64,000 nt of DNA from Ceratotherium simum simum (taxonomy: Eukaryota > Chordata > Mammalia > Perissodactyla > Rhinocerotidae). The notes under the pieces were generated by a model, which was given only the letters and a program-made list of their open reading frames with translations, had not been told where the DNA came from and ran no database searches. The stretch's first letter is position 1, and every line of letters begins with the position of its first letter. Shown one piece after another: positions 10,697 to 23,689 of the stretch. Made by a program: the position numbers and the translations under genes. The stretch is from positions 2,970,785 through 3,034,784 of the forward strand of contig NW_004454262.1 of assembly GCF_000283155.1 (NCBI RefSeq). Reading direction: 5' to 3'.

Positions 10697-11134
10697 TCAC
10701 TTGAATTTCGGCTTTATTGTGGTATAATTGACATATAAAATTGTATTATATTTAAAGTGTACATCGTGGTGATTTGATATGGTATAGATATGAAAGGATT
10801 CCCCCCATCGAGTTAACACACCCATCACCTCACAGATTTGTCTTTTTTGGTGAGAACTTTTAAGTTCTACTCTCTCAGCAAATTTCAATTATACAATACA
10901 GTGTTTTCAACTATAGTCACCATGTTTTACATTAGATCCTTAGACCTTGTTTATCTTACAGCTGAAAGTTTGTACGCTTTTACCAATCTCTCCCTATTCC
11001 TCCACCCTCTAATTCCTGCCAACTACTTTTCTATTCTCTGTTTCTATGAGTTTGACTTTTTTTTTTAAGACTCGACATGTAAGTGATACCATGCAGTATT
11101 TGGCTTTCTCTGTCTGCCTTATTTCACTAAGAGG
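10697..11134 (-). mobile_element. 5'-truncated L1 (3'UTR), minus strand
   Basis: Text such as TTTATTGTGGTATAATTGACA and CATCACCTCACAGATTTG is reverse L1 3'UTR. Flanking 13-bp direct repeats GTATCCTTTTTTG at 10684-10696 and 11135-11147 define a single 438-bp insertion. Confidence 0.85.
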
Positions 11135-11149
11135 GTATCCTTTTTTGAT

Positions 11150-12060
11150 GGCATCCTGACCATATCCTGAAAACTGCCCCTCCCCCGTATTAGAGGCTGA
11201 AGCCTTAGGCTGCCCCTCCAGGCCCCTGGTGGTATCCATCCCACCTCTCCTCTCAGTATGTTCTCTCTCCTTCACTCTCAATCAAAGGATTCACCCAGGA
11301 AGAACAGGGCTGGGTTCAAGGAGGTTCCTCAGCCCCTCCTGGGCTTGGGTCCCAGAAAAGAGTAAGTGGGGCATGGGACAGGACATGGTGTTGAGATTCC
11401 AGGGATTTGTGGGCTGGTCAAGGAAAAAGATATGACCACGAGAGGCGGTAACACACAAACTCTAACAAGGTTGGGCTTGAACAAGATTGCATGGGAGGGG
11501 AAGTCCCTCACAGCATAAGACCGTCAGAGAGCTGGCCACCATCCAGAAGAGGAAGAGGGCAAGGGAACTCCCAGGGGCTGTGGGACTCTGAGAGGGGACT
11601 CCCACACATCTAGGTGGTGGTGCTCAGCAGCACGATGCAGACTGGCTGGGTTAAAGGGCAGCTTGGGGTCTTGTAACTACCAGGCTCTATCTTATCTGTG
11701 GCGAGCGGATGTGATGTGAGCCACTTCTCACAGGGTATGTAAAGCAAGGAGGCTCTAAATGGCTAAAAATCTGCTTGTTTGGGCTATTTTTTAAATAACT
11801 GGATGCGTTAAAATTTGAGTTTTGTGGTGGTGGGCTTTTGAGCTAATGGGTCTCAGCCCACAGTGAAGAAATAATAACCTAGGGACCAATACACAGAGGC
11901 CATTTTTGGCTCGCTTATGTAACACGTGAACTGAAGGAGGATAGAAAGGTCTGCTGTTGGCCTTCCCTCTAGGCATGACCTCAACTCAGGGTCCTCTCAG
12001 ATAGTAAATGAGGGCATCTCATTATGGGTAATTTCCACCCTCAGAGGATTCCTAAGCCTG
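11150..12060. other. No gene recognised
   Basis: Unique-looking sequence. No recognisable repeat or coding signal. Confidence 0.45.
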
Positions 12061-12064
12061 CCAT

Positions 12065-12200
12065 GCAAGTCCTTCGTGATCTGGCCCCTGCTGGCTCCTG
12101 TACCCATGCTAAGTGTTGTAATGGCATAATGACTAGACAGTCTCCTTAGAATACAACTTTCCTTATGTCATTATCCCACTTGTAAACCTTAATGGCTCCC
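12065..12200 (+). repeat. L2 fragment
   Basis: GTCCTTCGTGATCTGGCCCC and the following CTGCTGGCTCC match the L2 reverse-transcriptase-proximal 3' region in plus orientation. Confidence 0.6.
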
Positions 12201-12202
12201 TA

Positions 12203-12636
12203 TTGTCCCACAAGCTGTGTGGCTTAAAACAGCAGAAATTGATTGCCTTACAGTTTTGGAGGCTAGAAGTCTGAAATCAAGAAGTCTCAGGACTGTTCTC
12301 TCTCTGAAGGCTCTAGGGGAGGAATCCTTTCGTGCATCTTCTAGTTTCTGATGTTTGCTGACAATCCTTGAGGTCCTTGGCTTGTAGAGGCATCGCTCCA
12401 ATCTCTGCCTCCCTTGCCACATGGCTGTCTTCTCCCTGTGTTTCTCAGTGCCTGTGTTTCTTCTCTTCTTACGAGGGCACCTGTCGTATTGGATTAGGGC
12501 TTACCCTTAATGACCTCATCTTAACCTGATTACATCTGCAAAGATCTTATTTCCAAATGAGGTCACATTCAAGGTACAGGGGGTTAGGACTTCAACATGT
12601 CTTTTTGAGGGACACAATTCAACCCGTGATATCAAA
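12203..12636 (-). repeat. MLT1/MaLR-type LTR remnant, minus strand
   Basis: GTGGCTTAAAACAGCAGAAAT, CAGTTTTGGAGGCTAGAAG and a terminal GGGACACAATTCAACCC are the reverse of a MaLR-like LTR. No internal retroviral sequence seen. Confidence 0.6.
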
Positions 12637-12639
12637 TGA

Positions 12640-14750
12640 CTAACTTCTGGTTAAACGAATGTGATGGAAATATGCAGGAGCTTCCTTGACCTCTCTAAGG
12701 AAACAGTATGTGGGTTTCCTTTGCTCTTTCTCTGTCCCTTCCTCCATCCTGCCCAGAACTGAGACTCTGATGTCCAGGCCACACGAGGTGAAGCAACAAC
12801 ATAGAGGAGCCTGGGTTTTTCGCAGTATGGAGAACATTTCCAGCCCTGGACAGCCAACCTGGACTTTTACTTTAAAGAGAAATACATTTCTAAGGGTATA
12901 AATCCCTTATTGTGGAGTTTCTATCACTTCCAGTTCTAACCAGTGCACTTTGTGCTGTCCTGGACTTGGGGCTTCTCCATGAGGTTTAGTTTCTCCGTGG
13001 AGTTATCAAGGGGAAGTGAGCACAGGTCCTTTTGCTTTTAGATCTTCAGACTAACTTGGGGATTCTGTGATGCAGTCCCCTTCTCAGAGACACTCACCAG
13101 TGCCTAATCTCTCTCTTCTCTTCTCACTTTTCTCCCTTCTCATTTCAGAAGGTCTTAATCTCTCCTCAGGCAGGAAAAAATTATTCACTTACATTCATCC
13201 AAATCTGTGATTTCTGCCATAAACTGCCTGCCCTGAGTTCGCTGGGGCTTTGACTTTTGAGACTCAAAACGTTTGTCTCTCATTCTGTTGTCTCAAAGGT
13301 GTAGTTTGAGAGTCAGAAATCCAGAACAGACACTTTTGTATTGCTGTACCCCCCGTTCTCTGGGTCTGTGAGCCCAGAATGCTGTAGCTGATGCCTGAAT
13401 AGAGGAAAGGTCACAAGGGACCAGGAATGATCAGGAATGAAGACATGTTGGCTAATTTATCAGGCGTGACCCTGCCACATGAGCACTCACCTAGATGTAG
13501 TGTCAGAAAATGCCAGTATTAGAAAAAGTCTTTAAGAATCTCCCTCCAAAGAAGTGTTCTGTGTTCAAATAAGTTTGAGAAGCACTCAGAGCTTTTACTC
13601 TGCTGATATGCACTGTGAGTAGATAGAGTGCAGTATATCCTAAATTTATCTTTCTCCCCAGAACCATTTACCAACCAAAGCTCATGATGGGTCTGTGTTC
13701 TAAAATGCATCTCTACATAAGTATACACATGTGCGTTGTTGCAGAGACGCCGTCCAGGAGGAAGCATAAACTGGTACAAATGGTGGCCTCTGGGGAGCTG
13801 GGGTGGAAAGTAGACTTCCTTTTCACTGTAGACCTTTTGGTATTTTTGGCTTTTGTTTGCTATGCGCATGTATTAAAAGAGATGCAATAAATTGGTGGAA
13901 GCTTGGATGAGCCCAAAGCTGGATATCCAGTTGACATCACATTTAACTGACTCCTATTTAGGAATGCTAGCTGCTGCCCTCTACTGGGGGTTATCATAAG
14001 AAATATTGCTCAGAAACTCATCATTGCACCTGATGTAAGGAAGACATTGAGGATGCCATGAATAGGAAAGCAGCAAAAACAAAAACAACACCGATTTAAC
14101 TGCTCTGGTGTGGAACTGTATCGACCAAATTTTTTAAAGCTCTAATGTGCAGCCAGAGTTGAAACCCACTGGGATTGAGAAGGATCTCTAAGAGATCCTC
14201 ATTCAATAGCGTTTCCCTTGTGTTGGGCAAGACACTAGGCAGGGGTAATTCAAAAGTGAATATGACTCAGTCTCTATCTTCAGATGGCTCCCGCAGCTGG
14301 AAGTGGCTCTGTTTCTTATCAAAGAGGTGTCCGGAAAGAGCCTCTTCCTCCAACTCCCACCCCAGCTTTATTGTGTGCGTTCTAGGGCTGTGACTGGGGC
14401 TAGGTTTGCTCAGAGAGAGCTGAACAGAGCTTATCAAGTCAGCCTTAGAAGATAAGGGGCTTTGAGTCATCTGGAGCCCTGAGGGCAGCCTGGCGCTTCC
14501 AGGCAATTCTGGGAGACTCCGAATTCCAGATCACACTCTCAGGCCTAGGAGATATAGAAGGGGTCCTCTGGCCTGTATAGCAGCAAATCTGGATTTTGCT
14601 CTAGAAAAACCTTTCCAATTGCCAGCCCTGTAACCACGTATTTTTTTAGCATCCCAGGTACAGAGTCACCCAGCCTTTATTTTAAACTCCAACAATGGAG
14701 AAATCATCATTTCATGGGAGAGAGTGTTCTAATTTTGGACAATTCTAATA
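12640..14750. other. No gene recognised
   Basis: About 2.1 kb with no recognised repeat. Small open frames (for example 13519-13869 minus, 116 codons) lack domains and splice context. Confidence 0.45.
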
Positions 14751-15809
14751 CTATTTTACCTTAAAATTTTTATTTTGAAATAATCACAAGCTCACAGGAA
14801 ACTGCAAAATTAGTGCAAGGAGTCTCATATAACCTTCACTTACCTTCCCCCGATAGTGACATCTTATATGGGTATAGTACAATATCAAAACCAGGAAACT
14901 GGCACTGGCACATCAGTGTTCTAGACATACAGGGCTTATTCAGTTTTCACCACTTTTTTAAAAACCTTCATTCATTTGTGTGTGTGTATATTCTACGCAG
15001 CTTGATCCCGTGTAGAAATTCCTGTAACCACCACCGCAATTAAGATACAGAATTGTGCTGTCACTGAAAAAGAACTCCCTTCTGCTACCTCTTTGTATTC
15101 ACACCCATGTCTTCGTCCCTCTCCCTTCTCTGGAAACCACTAATCTGTTCTCCATCTCTACGTAGAGAATGATATATAAATGGAATCATACAGTATGCAA
15201 TCTTTATTTTAAATAACAGCTTTATTCATATATAACTGATATGCCATACAATTCATCCGTTTAAAGTGTGCAGTTCAGTGGTTTTTAATATATTAAAAGA
15301 GTTGTGCAACTGTTACCGCAGTCAATTTTAGAATCATTTCATCACCCACAAAGAAACTTTATACCTGTTAGCAGTCAGTCGCTCCCTGTTTCTCCCAAGC
15401 CACCAGCCCTCGGCAACCACTAATCTACATTGTGTCTCTATAAATTTGCCTATTCTGGACATTTCATATAAATGGAATCATACAATATGTGGTCTTTTGT
15501 GACTGGCTTCTTTCACTTAGCATAATGCTTTCAAGGTTCATCCGTGTTGCAGTATGTACTTCATTCCTTTTTATTGTTGAATAATATTCCGTTGTATAGA
15601 CATGCTACATTTTGTTTATTCATTCCTCGGTTGATGGACATTTGGATTGTTTCCATTTTTTGGCTATTATGAATAATGTTGCTATGAACGTTTGCGTGAG
15701 TATTTGTGTGGACACATATTTTCATTTCTCTTGGCTATTGCAATATTATATTTATAGGACATATATATTTGATCATTCAGATGACCAAAATATATTTCTC
15801 ATATATATT

Positions 15810-16758
15810 TGGTCTTTGTCCGTGGTTCCTGGCTCACAGCTCCCAAAACCCTTGGAATTTCCTGATTGATAAGGGCAATGGGAGCATCTTTTGTCATAAT
15901 ATTTGATCTCTTATTGTCAGTTCCTGAAATCACTTCAGAATCATAAAGGTGAAATGGGTGTCTTATTGTTCATAACAAGCCCCTTTCCATCACAACTGGG
16001 TTTATGTTAATGAGGTAACTTTTGGAAAGCAACTAAGGATGGGGGCTGGTTTCCAGGGGAACCAACCATGAATAGAGGGTTGGAACTTTCAGTTCTACCC
16101 CCTGATTTCCAGGGAGGGGAGAGGGGCTGGAGGTTGAACCAATCACCAATGGCCAATGATTTAATCAACCAGGCCTATGTAATGAAGCCTCCAGAAAAAC
16201 CCAAAAGGAGGGAGTTGGGAGAACTTCCAGGTTGGGGAAGCAGAACAGTTCCATGTACCACTGTGCTAGGCCCCAAACTCCACAAGGACAGAAGCTCCTT
16301 TGTTTGAGACCTTGCCCCATGTATCTCTTCATCTGGCTGTTGTTTCCTATCCTTTCATATGTTTTGTAGTAAACCCATAATCTAGTGAGTAAATGGGTTT
16401 CCTGAGTTCTGTGAGCCACTCCAGCAAATTAATCATACCCAAGGAGGGAGATGTGAGAACCTCAGATTTATAACCTGGCACTGTGATTGGCATCCTGAGT
16501 TGGAGGGGGTCTTTGGAACCCCCAGTCTGTAGCCTGTCGGTCAGAAGCACAGGTAACAACCTGGGCTTGCCTTTGGCCTCTAAAGTGGAGAGCAGTCTTG
16601 TGGGCCTAAGCCGGAATCTGATGCCATCTCCGGGTAGATAGTGTCAGAATTGAGTTGAATTGTAGGACACCCAGCTTGTGTTGAGGAGCAGTGCTTGATG
16701 GTGTGGGTGGAACCCCCCCCTCCGACACACACACATGGTGGAACTGGGGTGCAGAACC
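15810..16758 (+). repeat. ERV-type solo LTR inside L1
   Basis: A roughly 0.95-kb block interrupts L1 text: the L1 segment ending near 15740-15800 resumes at about 16759 with ATATACCCAGGAGTGGAATT. Inside are CCTGGCTCACAGCTCCC, CCTATGTAATGAAGCCTCC and AGTAAACCCATAATCTAGTG, typical of an endogenous retrovirus LTR. Family uncertain; no coding region. Borders approximate. Confidence 0.55.
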
Positions 16759-17089
16759 CAAATAGCTATATACCCAGGAGTGGAATTGCTGGATCATATG
16801 ATGACTCTTATGTTTAACCTTTTCAGGAACTGCCAAATTGTTTTCCAAAATAGCTGTACTATTTTACATACTCACCAGCAGTATATGAGGATTCTAATTT
16901 CTCCATATCCTCACCAATACTTATCATATATCTTTTTGATTATAGCCATCCTAGTGGGTGTGAGGTAGGATCTCATTGTGGTTTTGATTTGCATTTCCCT
17001 GATGACTAAAGATGTTGAGCATCTTTTCATGTGCTTTTTGAATGTTGGTGTATCTTCTTTAGAAAAATGTCTATTAGGATCCTTTGCCC

Positions 17090-17339
17090 TTTTTTTTTTT
17101 TTTTTTTTTGTGAGGAGGATCAGCCCTGAGGCAACATCTGCCAATCCTCCTCTTTTTGCTGAGGAAAACTGGCCCCGGGCTAACATCTATGCCCATCTTC
17201 CTCTACTTTATATGGGATGCCGCCACAGCATGGCTTGCCAAGCGGTGCGTTGGTGCACGCCCGGGATCTGAACCGGCAAACCCCGGGCCGCAGCAGCGGA
17301 GTGCGCGCTCTTAACGGCTCGCACCACCGGGCTGGCCCC
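17090..17339 (-). mobile_element. ERE SINE in L1
   Basis: Full-length reversed ERE with a long T-run, paired GAGGA(T/A)-type tail modules, B-box complement and GGGCTGGCC head. Direct repeats CCTTTGCCC at 17081-17089 and 17340-17348 split the L1 sentence. Confidence 0.94.
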
Positions 17340-19474
17340 CCTTTGCCCATTTTTAAATTGGGTTATTTGTCTTTTTATTGTTGAGTTGTAAGAGTTCTTT
17401 CATATAATCTAGATACAAGTCCCTTATCAGATTGCAAATATTTTCTTCCATTCTGGGGTTGTTTTTAATGCTTTCTTGATGGTATTCTTTGCAGCACAAA
17501 AGTTTTCAATTTTGATGAAGTCCAATTTATCTGTTTTTTTTTTTTCTTTTGTTGTTTGTGTTTTTGGTGTTATGGCTTAGAAGGATTTGCCTAATCTAAG
17601 GTTATAAAGATTTACTTCTGTATTTTCTTCTAAGAGTTTTGTAGTTGTAGCTCTTACGTTTAGGTCAGTGGTCCATTTTGAGTTAATTTTTGTGTATGGT
17701 ATGAAGAAAGAGTCCAATTTAATTCCTATTTGGATATCCACTTGTTCCATCACCATTTTGTTGAAAAACTATTCTTTCCCATTGAATTGTCTTGGCACCC
17801 TTGTCCAAAATCAATTTGGAGTAAGTGTAAGGGTTTGTTTGTGGACTTTCAATTCTATGTCACTGATCTATTTGTCTTTCTTATGCCAGTACCACACAGT
17901 CTTGACTACTCTAGATTTGTAGTAAGTTTTGAAATCAGGACCTTGTTCTTTCCAAGATTGTGTTGGCTATTCTGAATCCCTTGAATTTCCATTTGAATTT
18001 TAGACTCAGTTAGTTAATTTCTGCAAAAAAATCAGCAGGGATTTTGATGAGGATTCCTTTGAATATATAGATCATTTTGGGGAGTATTGCCATCCTAGCA
18101 ATATTAAATCTTCCAATCCATGAACACAGGGTGTCTTTTCATTTATTTAGGTCATCTTTAATTTCTTTCAACAAATTTTTTTAGCTTTCAGATTATACAT
18201 TTTGCACTTCTTTTGTTAAATTTATTCATAACTATTTTATTCTCTTGACATTATAAATGAAATTATTTTTCTTAATTTCATTTTCAGATTGTTCATTGCT
18301 AGTGTACAGAAATACAACTGATTTTTGTATATTGATTTTATACTCTGCAACCTTGCTGAATTTTTTTTTATTAGTTCTAATAGTTTTCAATGGATTCCTT
18401 AGGATTTTCTGTATACAAGATCATGTCATCTGCAAATAGAGTTTTTTCCCACATTTTTAAAATAGACTTTATTTTTTTAGAGCAGTTTTAAATTCACAGC
18501 AAAATTGAGAGGAAAGTGCAGAGATTTCCTATATACCTCCTGTCCCCACACATGCATAGCCTCCTCCATTATCAACGTTCCCCACCAGAGCGGTACGTTT
18601 GTTACATCTGATAAACTTACGTTGACACATTATTACCACCCAGAGTCCATAGTTTACCCTAGGGTTCACTCTTGGTGTTGTACGTTCTATGGGTTTAGAC
18701 AAATTTATAATGACGTGTATCCACCATTATAATAACATACAGAGTAGTTTCACTGCCCTAAAAATCCTCTGTGCTCTGCCTGTTCATCTCCTCCCCACAA
18801 GCGTCTAGCAACCACTGATTTTTTTTACTGTCTCCATGGTTTTGCCTTTTCCAGAATGTCAAATAGTTGGAATTATATAGTCATGTAGCCTTTTCAGATT
18901 GGTTCTTTCACTTAGTAATGTGTATTTAAGGTTCCTCCATGTCCTTTCATGGCTCGATAGCTCATTTCTTTTTAGTGCTGTATAATATTCCATTGTGTGG
19001 AATAAATGAACTGCGGTTCATTTATCCATTCACTTACTGAAGGATGACTTGGTTGCTTACAAGTTTTGACAATTATGAATAAAGCTTCTATAAACATCCT
19101 TGTGCAGATTTTTTCTGAACATAAATTTTAAACTCCTTTGGGTAAATACAAGGGGTGAGATTGCTGGATCCTATGATGAAAGTATATTTAGTTTTGTAAG
19201 AAACTGCCAAACTGTCTTCAAAGTGGCTGTACAACTTTACATTCCCACCAGCAATATTTGAGAATTCTTGTTGCTCCACATCCTCACCAGCATTTGGTGG
19301 TGTCAGCATTCTGGATTTTGACCATGCTAATAGGTGTGTAGTAGTATTTGCTTGTTGTTTGAATTTGCGTTTCCTTGATGACATATGATGTGGAGTGTCT
19401 TTTCATTGCTTATTTGCCATCTGTATATCTTCTTTGGTGAGGTGTTTGTTAAAGTCTTTGGACCATTTTTTAAT

Positions 19475-19574
19475 NNNNNNNNNNNNNNNNNNNNNNNNNN
19501 NNNNNNNNNNNNNNNNNNNNNNNNNNNNNNNNNNNNNNNNNNNNNNNNNNNNNNNNNNNNNNNNNNNNNNNNNN
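19475..19574. other. Assembly gap (100 N)
   Basis: Placeholder gap ending directly at the poly(T) tail of an ERE. The left ERE border is therefore not visible. Confidence 0.98.
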
Positions 19575-19770
19575 TTTTTTTTTTTTTTTGCTGAGGAAGA
19601 CTGGCCCTGGGCTAACATCCGTGCCCATCTTCCTCCACTTTATATGGGACGTTGCCACAGCATGGCTTGCCAAGCAGTGCGTCGGTGCGCGCCCAGGATC
19701 CAAACCTGGGAACCCCGGGCCGCCGCAGTGGAGTGCGCGCACTTAACTGCTTGCGCCACTGGGCCGGCCC
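19575..19770 (-). mobile_element. ERE SINE, partly hidden by gap
   Basis: Starts in poly(T), GCTGAGGAAGACTGGCCCTG, and ends in GGGCCGGCCC. L1 text flanks both the gap and the right end. Confidence 0.9.
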
Positions 19771-20663
19771 CTTACTGTTGAGTTTTAAGAGTTCTTTGCA
19801 TATTTTGTGTAACAGTCTTTTATCAGGTATATCTTTTGAAAACATTTTCTCCCAGTCGGTGTCTTTCACAGAGCAGAAATTTTTAATTTTAATGAAGTCC
19901 AGCTTATCAATTCTTTCTTTCATGGATCATGAGTTTGGTGTCATATCTAAAAAGTCATCACCAAACCAAGGTCATCTAGATGTTCTCCTATGTTATCATC
20001 TAGGAGTTTTATAGTTTCGCGTTTTACATTTAGGTCTATGATCCATTTTGAGTTAATTATTGTGAAGAGTGTAAGGTCTGTGTCTAGATTCACTTTTTTT
20101 GCATGTGAATGTCCAGTTGTTCCAGCACCATTTGTTGAAAAGACTGTCTTTCCTCCATCATATTGCCTTTACTCCTTTGTCAAAGATTAATTGACTATAT
20201 TTATGTAGGTCTATTTCTGGGCTTTGTATTCTGTTCCGTTGATCTCTTTGTCTATTCTCTTGCCAGTACCACACTATCCTGATTACTGTAGCTTTATAAA
20301 AGTCTTGGGGTCTGATAGTGTCAGTCCTCCATCTTTGTTCTTCTTCAATATTGTGCTGGCTATTCTGAGTCTTTTGCCTCTCCATATAAACCTTCAAATC
20401 AGTTTTTTGACATCCACAAAATAACTTCCCGGGACTTTGAATGGGATTGCATTGAATCTATAGATCAAGTTGGGAAGAACTGACCTCTTGACAATATTGA
20501 GTCTTCCTATTCATGAACATGGAATCTTTCTCCATTTATTTAGTTCTTCTTCAATATCTTTCATTAGAGTTTTGTAGTTTTCCTCATATAGATTTTGTAC
20601 ATATTTTGTTAGATTTATACCTAAGTATTTCATTTTTGGAGGAGCTAATGTAAATGGTAATGT

Positions 20664-20963
20664 GTTTTTTTGTGTGTGTGTGTGAGGAAGATCAGCCCTG
20701 AGCTAACATCCATGCTAATCCTCCTCTTTTTGCTGAGGAAGACCGGCTCTGAGCTAACATCTATTGCCAATCCTCCTCCTTTTTCCCCCCAAAGCCCCAG
20801 TAGATAGTTGTATGTCATAGATGCACATCCTTCTAGTTGCTGTATGCGGGACGCGGCCTCAGCATGGCCGGAGAAGCAGTGCGTCGGTGCTCGCCTGGGA
20901 TCCGAACCCGGGTCGCCAGTAGCCGACTATGCGCACTTAACCGCTAAGCCACAAGGCTGGCCC
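20664..20963 (-). mobile_element. ERE SINE, mosaic tail with TG repeat
   Basis: About 300 bp, longer than neighbours. It carries a (TG)n tail, two GGAAGA-type modules and the CCCCAAAGCCCCAGTAGATAG module in one copy. Direct repeats GGTAATGT at 20656-20663 and 20964-20971. Confidence 0.92.
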
Positions 20964-21293
20964 GGTAATGTATTTTTATTTCGAATTCCAGTTGTTCATG
21001 GCCAGTGTATAAGAAAGTGATTGACTTTTGTATATTATCCTTGTATCCTGCGACCTTGCTATAATTACTTATCAGTTTCAGGAGTTTTTTTTGTTGATTC
21101 TTTTGGATTTTCTACATAGATGATCATGTTATCAATAGAGAATTTTATTTCTCCCTTTCCAATCTAGATGCCTTTTATTTCACTTTCTTGCCTAATTACC
21201 CTGATGGACCTTCCGATACAATGTTGAATAGAAGTGGTGAGAGTGACACCACTTTCTTGTGAGTATGTAGCCTTTTTAGAGTGACTTGAGGTC

Positions 21294-21786
21294 TGTGGTA
21301 GACAGAATAACGGATTCCCAAAGATGTTTATGTCCTACTCTGGAACAACTGAAATACATTAGGTTATAAGCAATGGGAATTGAGGTGCTAATAAGCTCAC
21401 TTTAAAATAGGGAGATTATCCTGGTGAGGCCAGTGTGACTGCAAGGGTCTTTAAAAGTGGAAGGGGTAGTGGGAAGAGAAAAACAGAGAGACGGCTTTGT
21501 GAGAAGATCTCTGCCCAGCGTTGCTGGCTTTGAAGATGGAAGAAGGTGACTGTGAGCTGAGGAATGCAGGCAGCCTCAGGAATCTGGAAAGGGCAAGGAA
21601 GTGGGTTCCCCCTTAGAGCTTCCAGAACAAACACTGACACCTTGATTTTAACCCACTGAGACCCATTTTGGACTTTATACCTCATACTGGATTCTTCATA
21701 CCAGAATTGTAAGATGATAAATTTGTGCTGTTTTAGACCATTAAATCTGTGGCAATTTATTACAATAGCCATAGAAAGCTAATACC
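21294..21786 (+). repeat. MLT1-type solo LTR, plus strand
   Basis: Begins TGTGGTAGACAGAATAA, contains GGGAGATTATCCTGGTGAGG and CCCACTGAGACCCATTTTGG, ends CTAATACC. 5-bp duplication AGGTC at 21289-21293 and 21787-21791. No internal retroviral genes. Confidence 0.85.
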
Positions 21787-22406
21787 AGGTCTATCCAGGT
21801 TGTTCCTTTTTATTGCTGAGTAGTATTCTATTTTACGATGTCCCAGAGTTTGTCCAACTTTTCACCCATTGAGGGACATTTGGGTTGTTTCTAGTATTTT
21901 GTTATTATGGATAAAAATGCTTTGAATGTTTGTGTGCAGGCTTTTGTGTGAACGTAAGTTTTCATTTTTCTAGGATAAATGGCTAAGAGTGCAACTGCTG
22001 AATTTTGTAAGAAATTGCCAAAATATTTTCCAGAGTGGCTATACCATTTTACATTCCCACCAGCAATGCAGAAGAGATCCAGTTTCTCTACATCCTTGCC
22101 AGCATTTGGTATTATCACAATTTTTTATTTTTAGTTGTAATAGGTGCGTAGTAATATCTTGTGGCTTTAATTTGCATTTCCCTAATGGTTAATTATGATG
22201 AATATCTTTTCATGTGTTTATTTGCTGTCTATGAAACATCTGTTTATGTCTTTTGTCCATTTTCTAATTGGATTTTTTTTTTTACTGTTGAGTTTTGGAA
22301 GTTCTTTATATATTCTAGATGTAAGGCCTTTTTTGCATATGTGTAATCACGTACTTAAAAAATTATTTCAATTATATAAGTAGTACATGAATGCATTCTT
22401 CATTTT

Positions 22407-22649
22407 TTTTGTGTGTGAAGAAGATTAGCCCTGAGCTAACATCTGTTGCCAATCCTCCTCTTTTTACTGAGAAAGACTGGCCCTGGGCTAATATCCGTCC
22501 CCATCTTCCTCTACTTTATGTGGGATGCTGCCACAGCATGGCTTGATAAGTGGTACGTAGGTGTGCACCCGGGATCCGAACCTGCGGACCCCAGGCCGCC
22601 GAAGCAGAGCACATGACCTTAACCACTACACCACCGGGCCAGCCCCTAG
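22407..22649 (-). mobile_element. ERE SINE in L1
   Basis: Reversed ERE with GTGTGTGAAGAAGATTAGCC start and CACCGGGCCAGCCCC head end. Direct repeats TCTTCATTTT at 22397-22406 and 22650-22659. Confidence 0.92.
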
Positions 22650-23138
22650 TCTTCATTTTAAAATGGTAAAATAAGATAGATTAAATCCTTTCCTTTTCCA
22701 CCATCCTTTCGGAGGTAACCATTATTATGTATTTGAGGTATATCCATCTAGATCTTTTAAAAAATACTTTCCCCAAGATAGACAAGCTCATGGAATGTAT
22801 ATGGTGTTGTTTTACATATGAGTTTTACATAAAAGTTATAACGTTTGTGTCATGGTGCAAGATGCACTTTTGACTCAAGATTATTTTAGAGATCTCCCTG
22901 TTGATAAACATCTCTAGTCTGTTCCTTTAAACTGCTGTAGAGTATTTCATTGTATGACTATGTTATGTTCTGTTTAGCCATTCCTCTGTTCCTAGACATC
23001 TAGGTGGTTCTCAGTGTTCCACCTTAAACAGTGCTACAGCGAACCCCTTTGTACATGACTTGGGGCACATATGTTATTGGTTCTCTAGTGGAGATACAGA
23101 AAAAGGGAATTTTATGAATATTAAGGTATATGCTTTTT

Positions 23139-23377
23139 TCTTTTTTTTTGCTGAGGAAGATTGACCCTGAACTAATATCTGTCGCCAATCTTCTTCTTTT
23201 TGCTTGAGGAAGATTTGCCCTGAGCTAACATCTGTTGCCAATATTCCTCTACTTTGTATGTGGGTCGCTGCCATGGCATGGCCACTGATGAGTAGTGTAG
23301 GTCCGTGCCCAGGACCTGAACGTGGGCCACTGAAGCGGAGCATGCCCAAGTTAACCACTAGGCCACGGGGCTGGCCC
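23139..23377 (-). mobile_element. ERE SINE in L1
   Basis: Reversed diverged ERE with duplicated GAGGAAGATT modules and GGGGCTGGCCC head. Imperfect direct repeats start AAGGTA at 23123 and 23378. Confidence 0.88.
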
Positions 23378-23689
23378 AAGGTAGGTGCCTTTTATATTTT
23401 AATAGATCCTGCCAAATTGCCCTCCAAGATGTGTATTTTCCCACACCTTGGCCATAAACCACATATCTTTTGAAGACGAGACCCACTATTCTGTATCCCC
23501 AGTGCTCACCACTGCAAAGAGGAAGGATGTATGAGGTGGGCCTTGAACAGGAGTGGGATTGAGACATGTGGCTGGTGAGGGTAAGGTGGGGAGAGGTCAC
23601 ACTTATTGAGTGTCTGCTGTGTCCCAGGGCCTGTGCCCACATGCTTTCAGCTCATCTTCATTAGGAATTGTCGTTGACTGGAAGAGACT

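Larger units (their letters stand above)
14760..23135 (-). repeat. Stack of nested minus-strand L1 fragments
   Basis: Successive reversed L1 3'-end/ORF2 segments begin at about 14760, 15196, 18446, 21792 and 22660. Each restarts with 3'UTR-like or ORF2-like text (for example AACTGCAAAATTAGTGC; TTTAAAGTGTGCAGTTCAG; AGTTTTAAATTCACAGC). The two longest run into ORF2 antisense (CCATTTTGAGTTAATTTTTG at about 17670 and again at 20040). Interrupted by an LTR (about 15810-16758), a MLT1 LTR (21294-21786) and four EREs, listed separately. All ORF2 frames are broken. Confidence 0.85.

Noticed and set aside
14760..23135. Active L1 in the nested stack
   Set aside because: ORF2 antisense text is frame-broken many times, 5' ends are missing, and later elements interrupt it.
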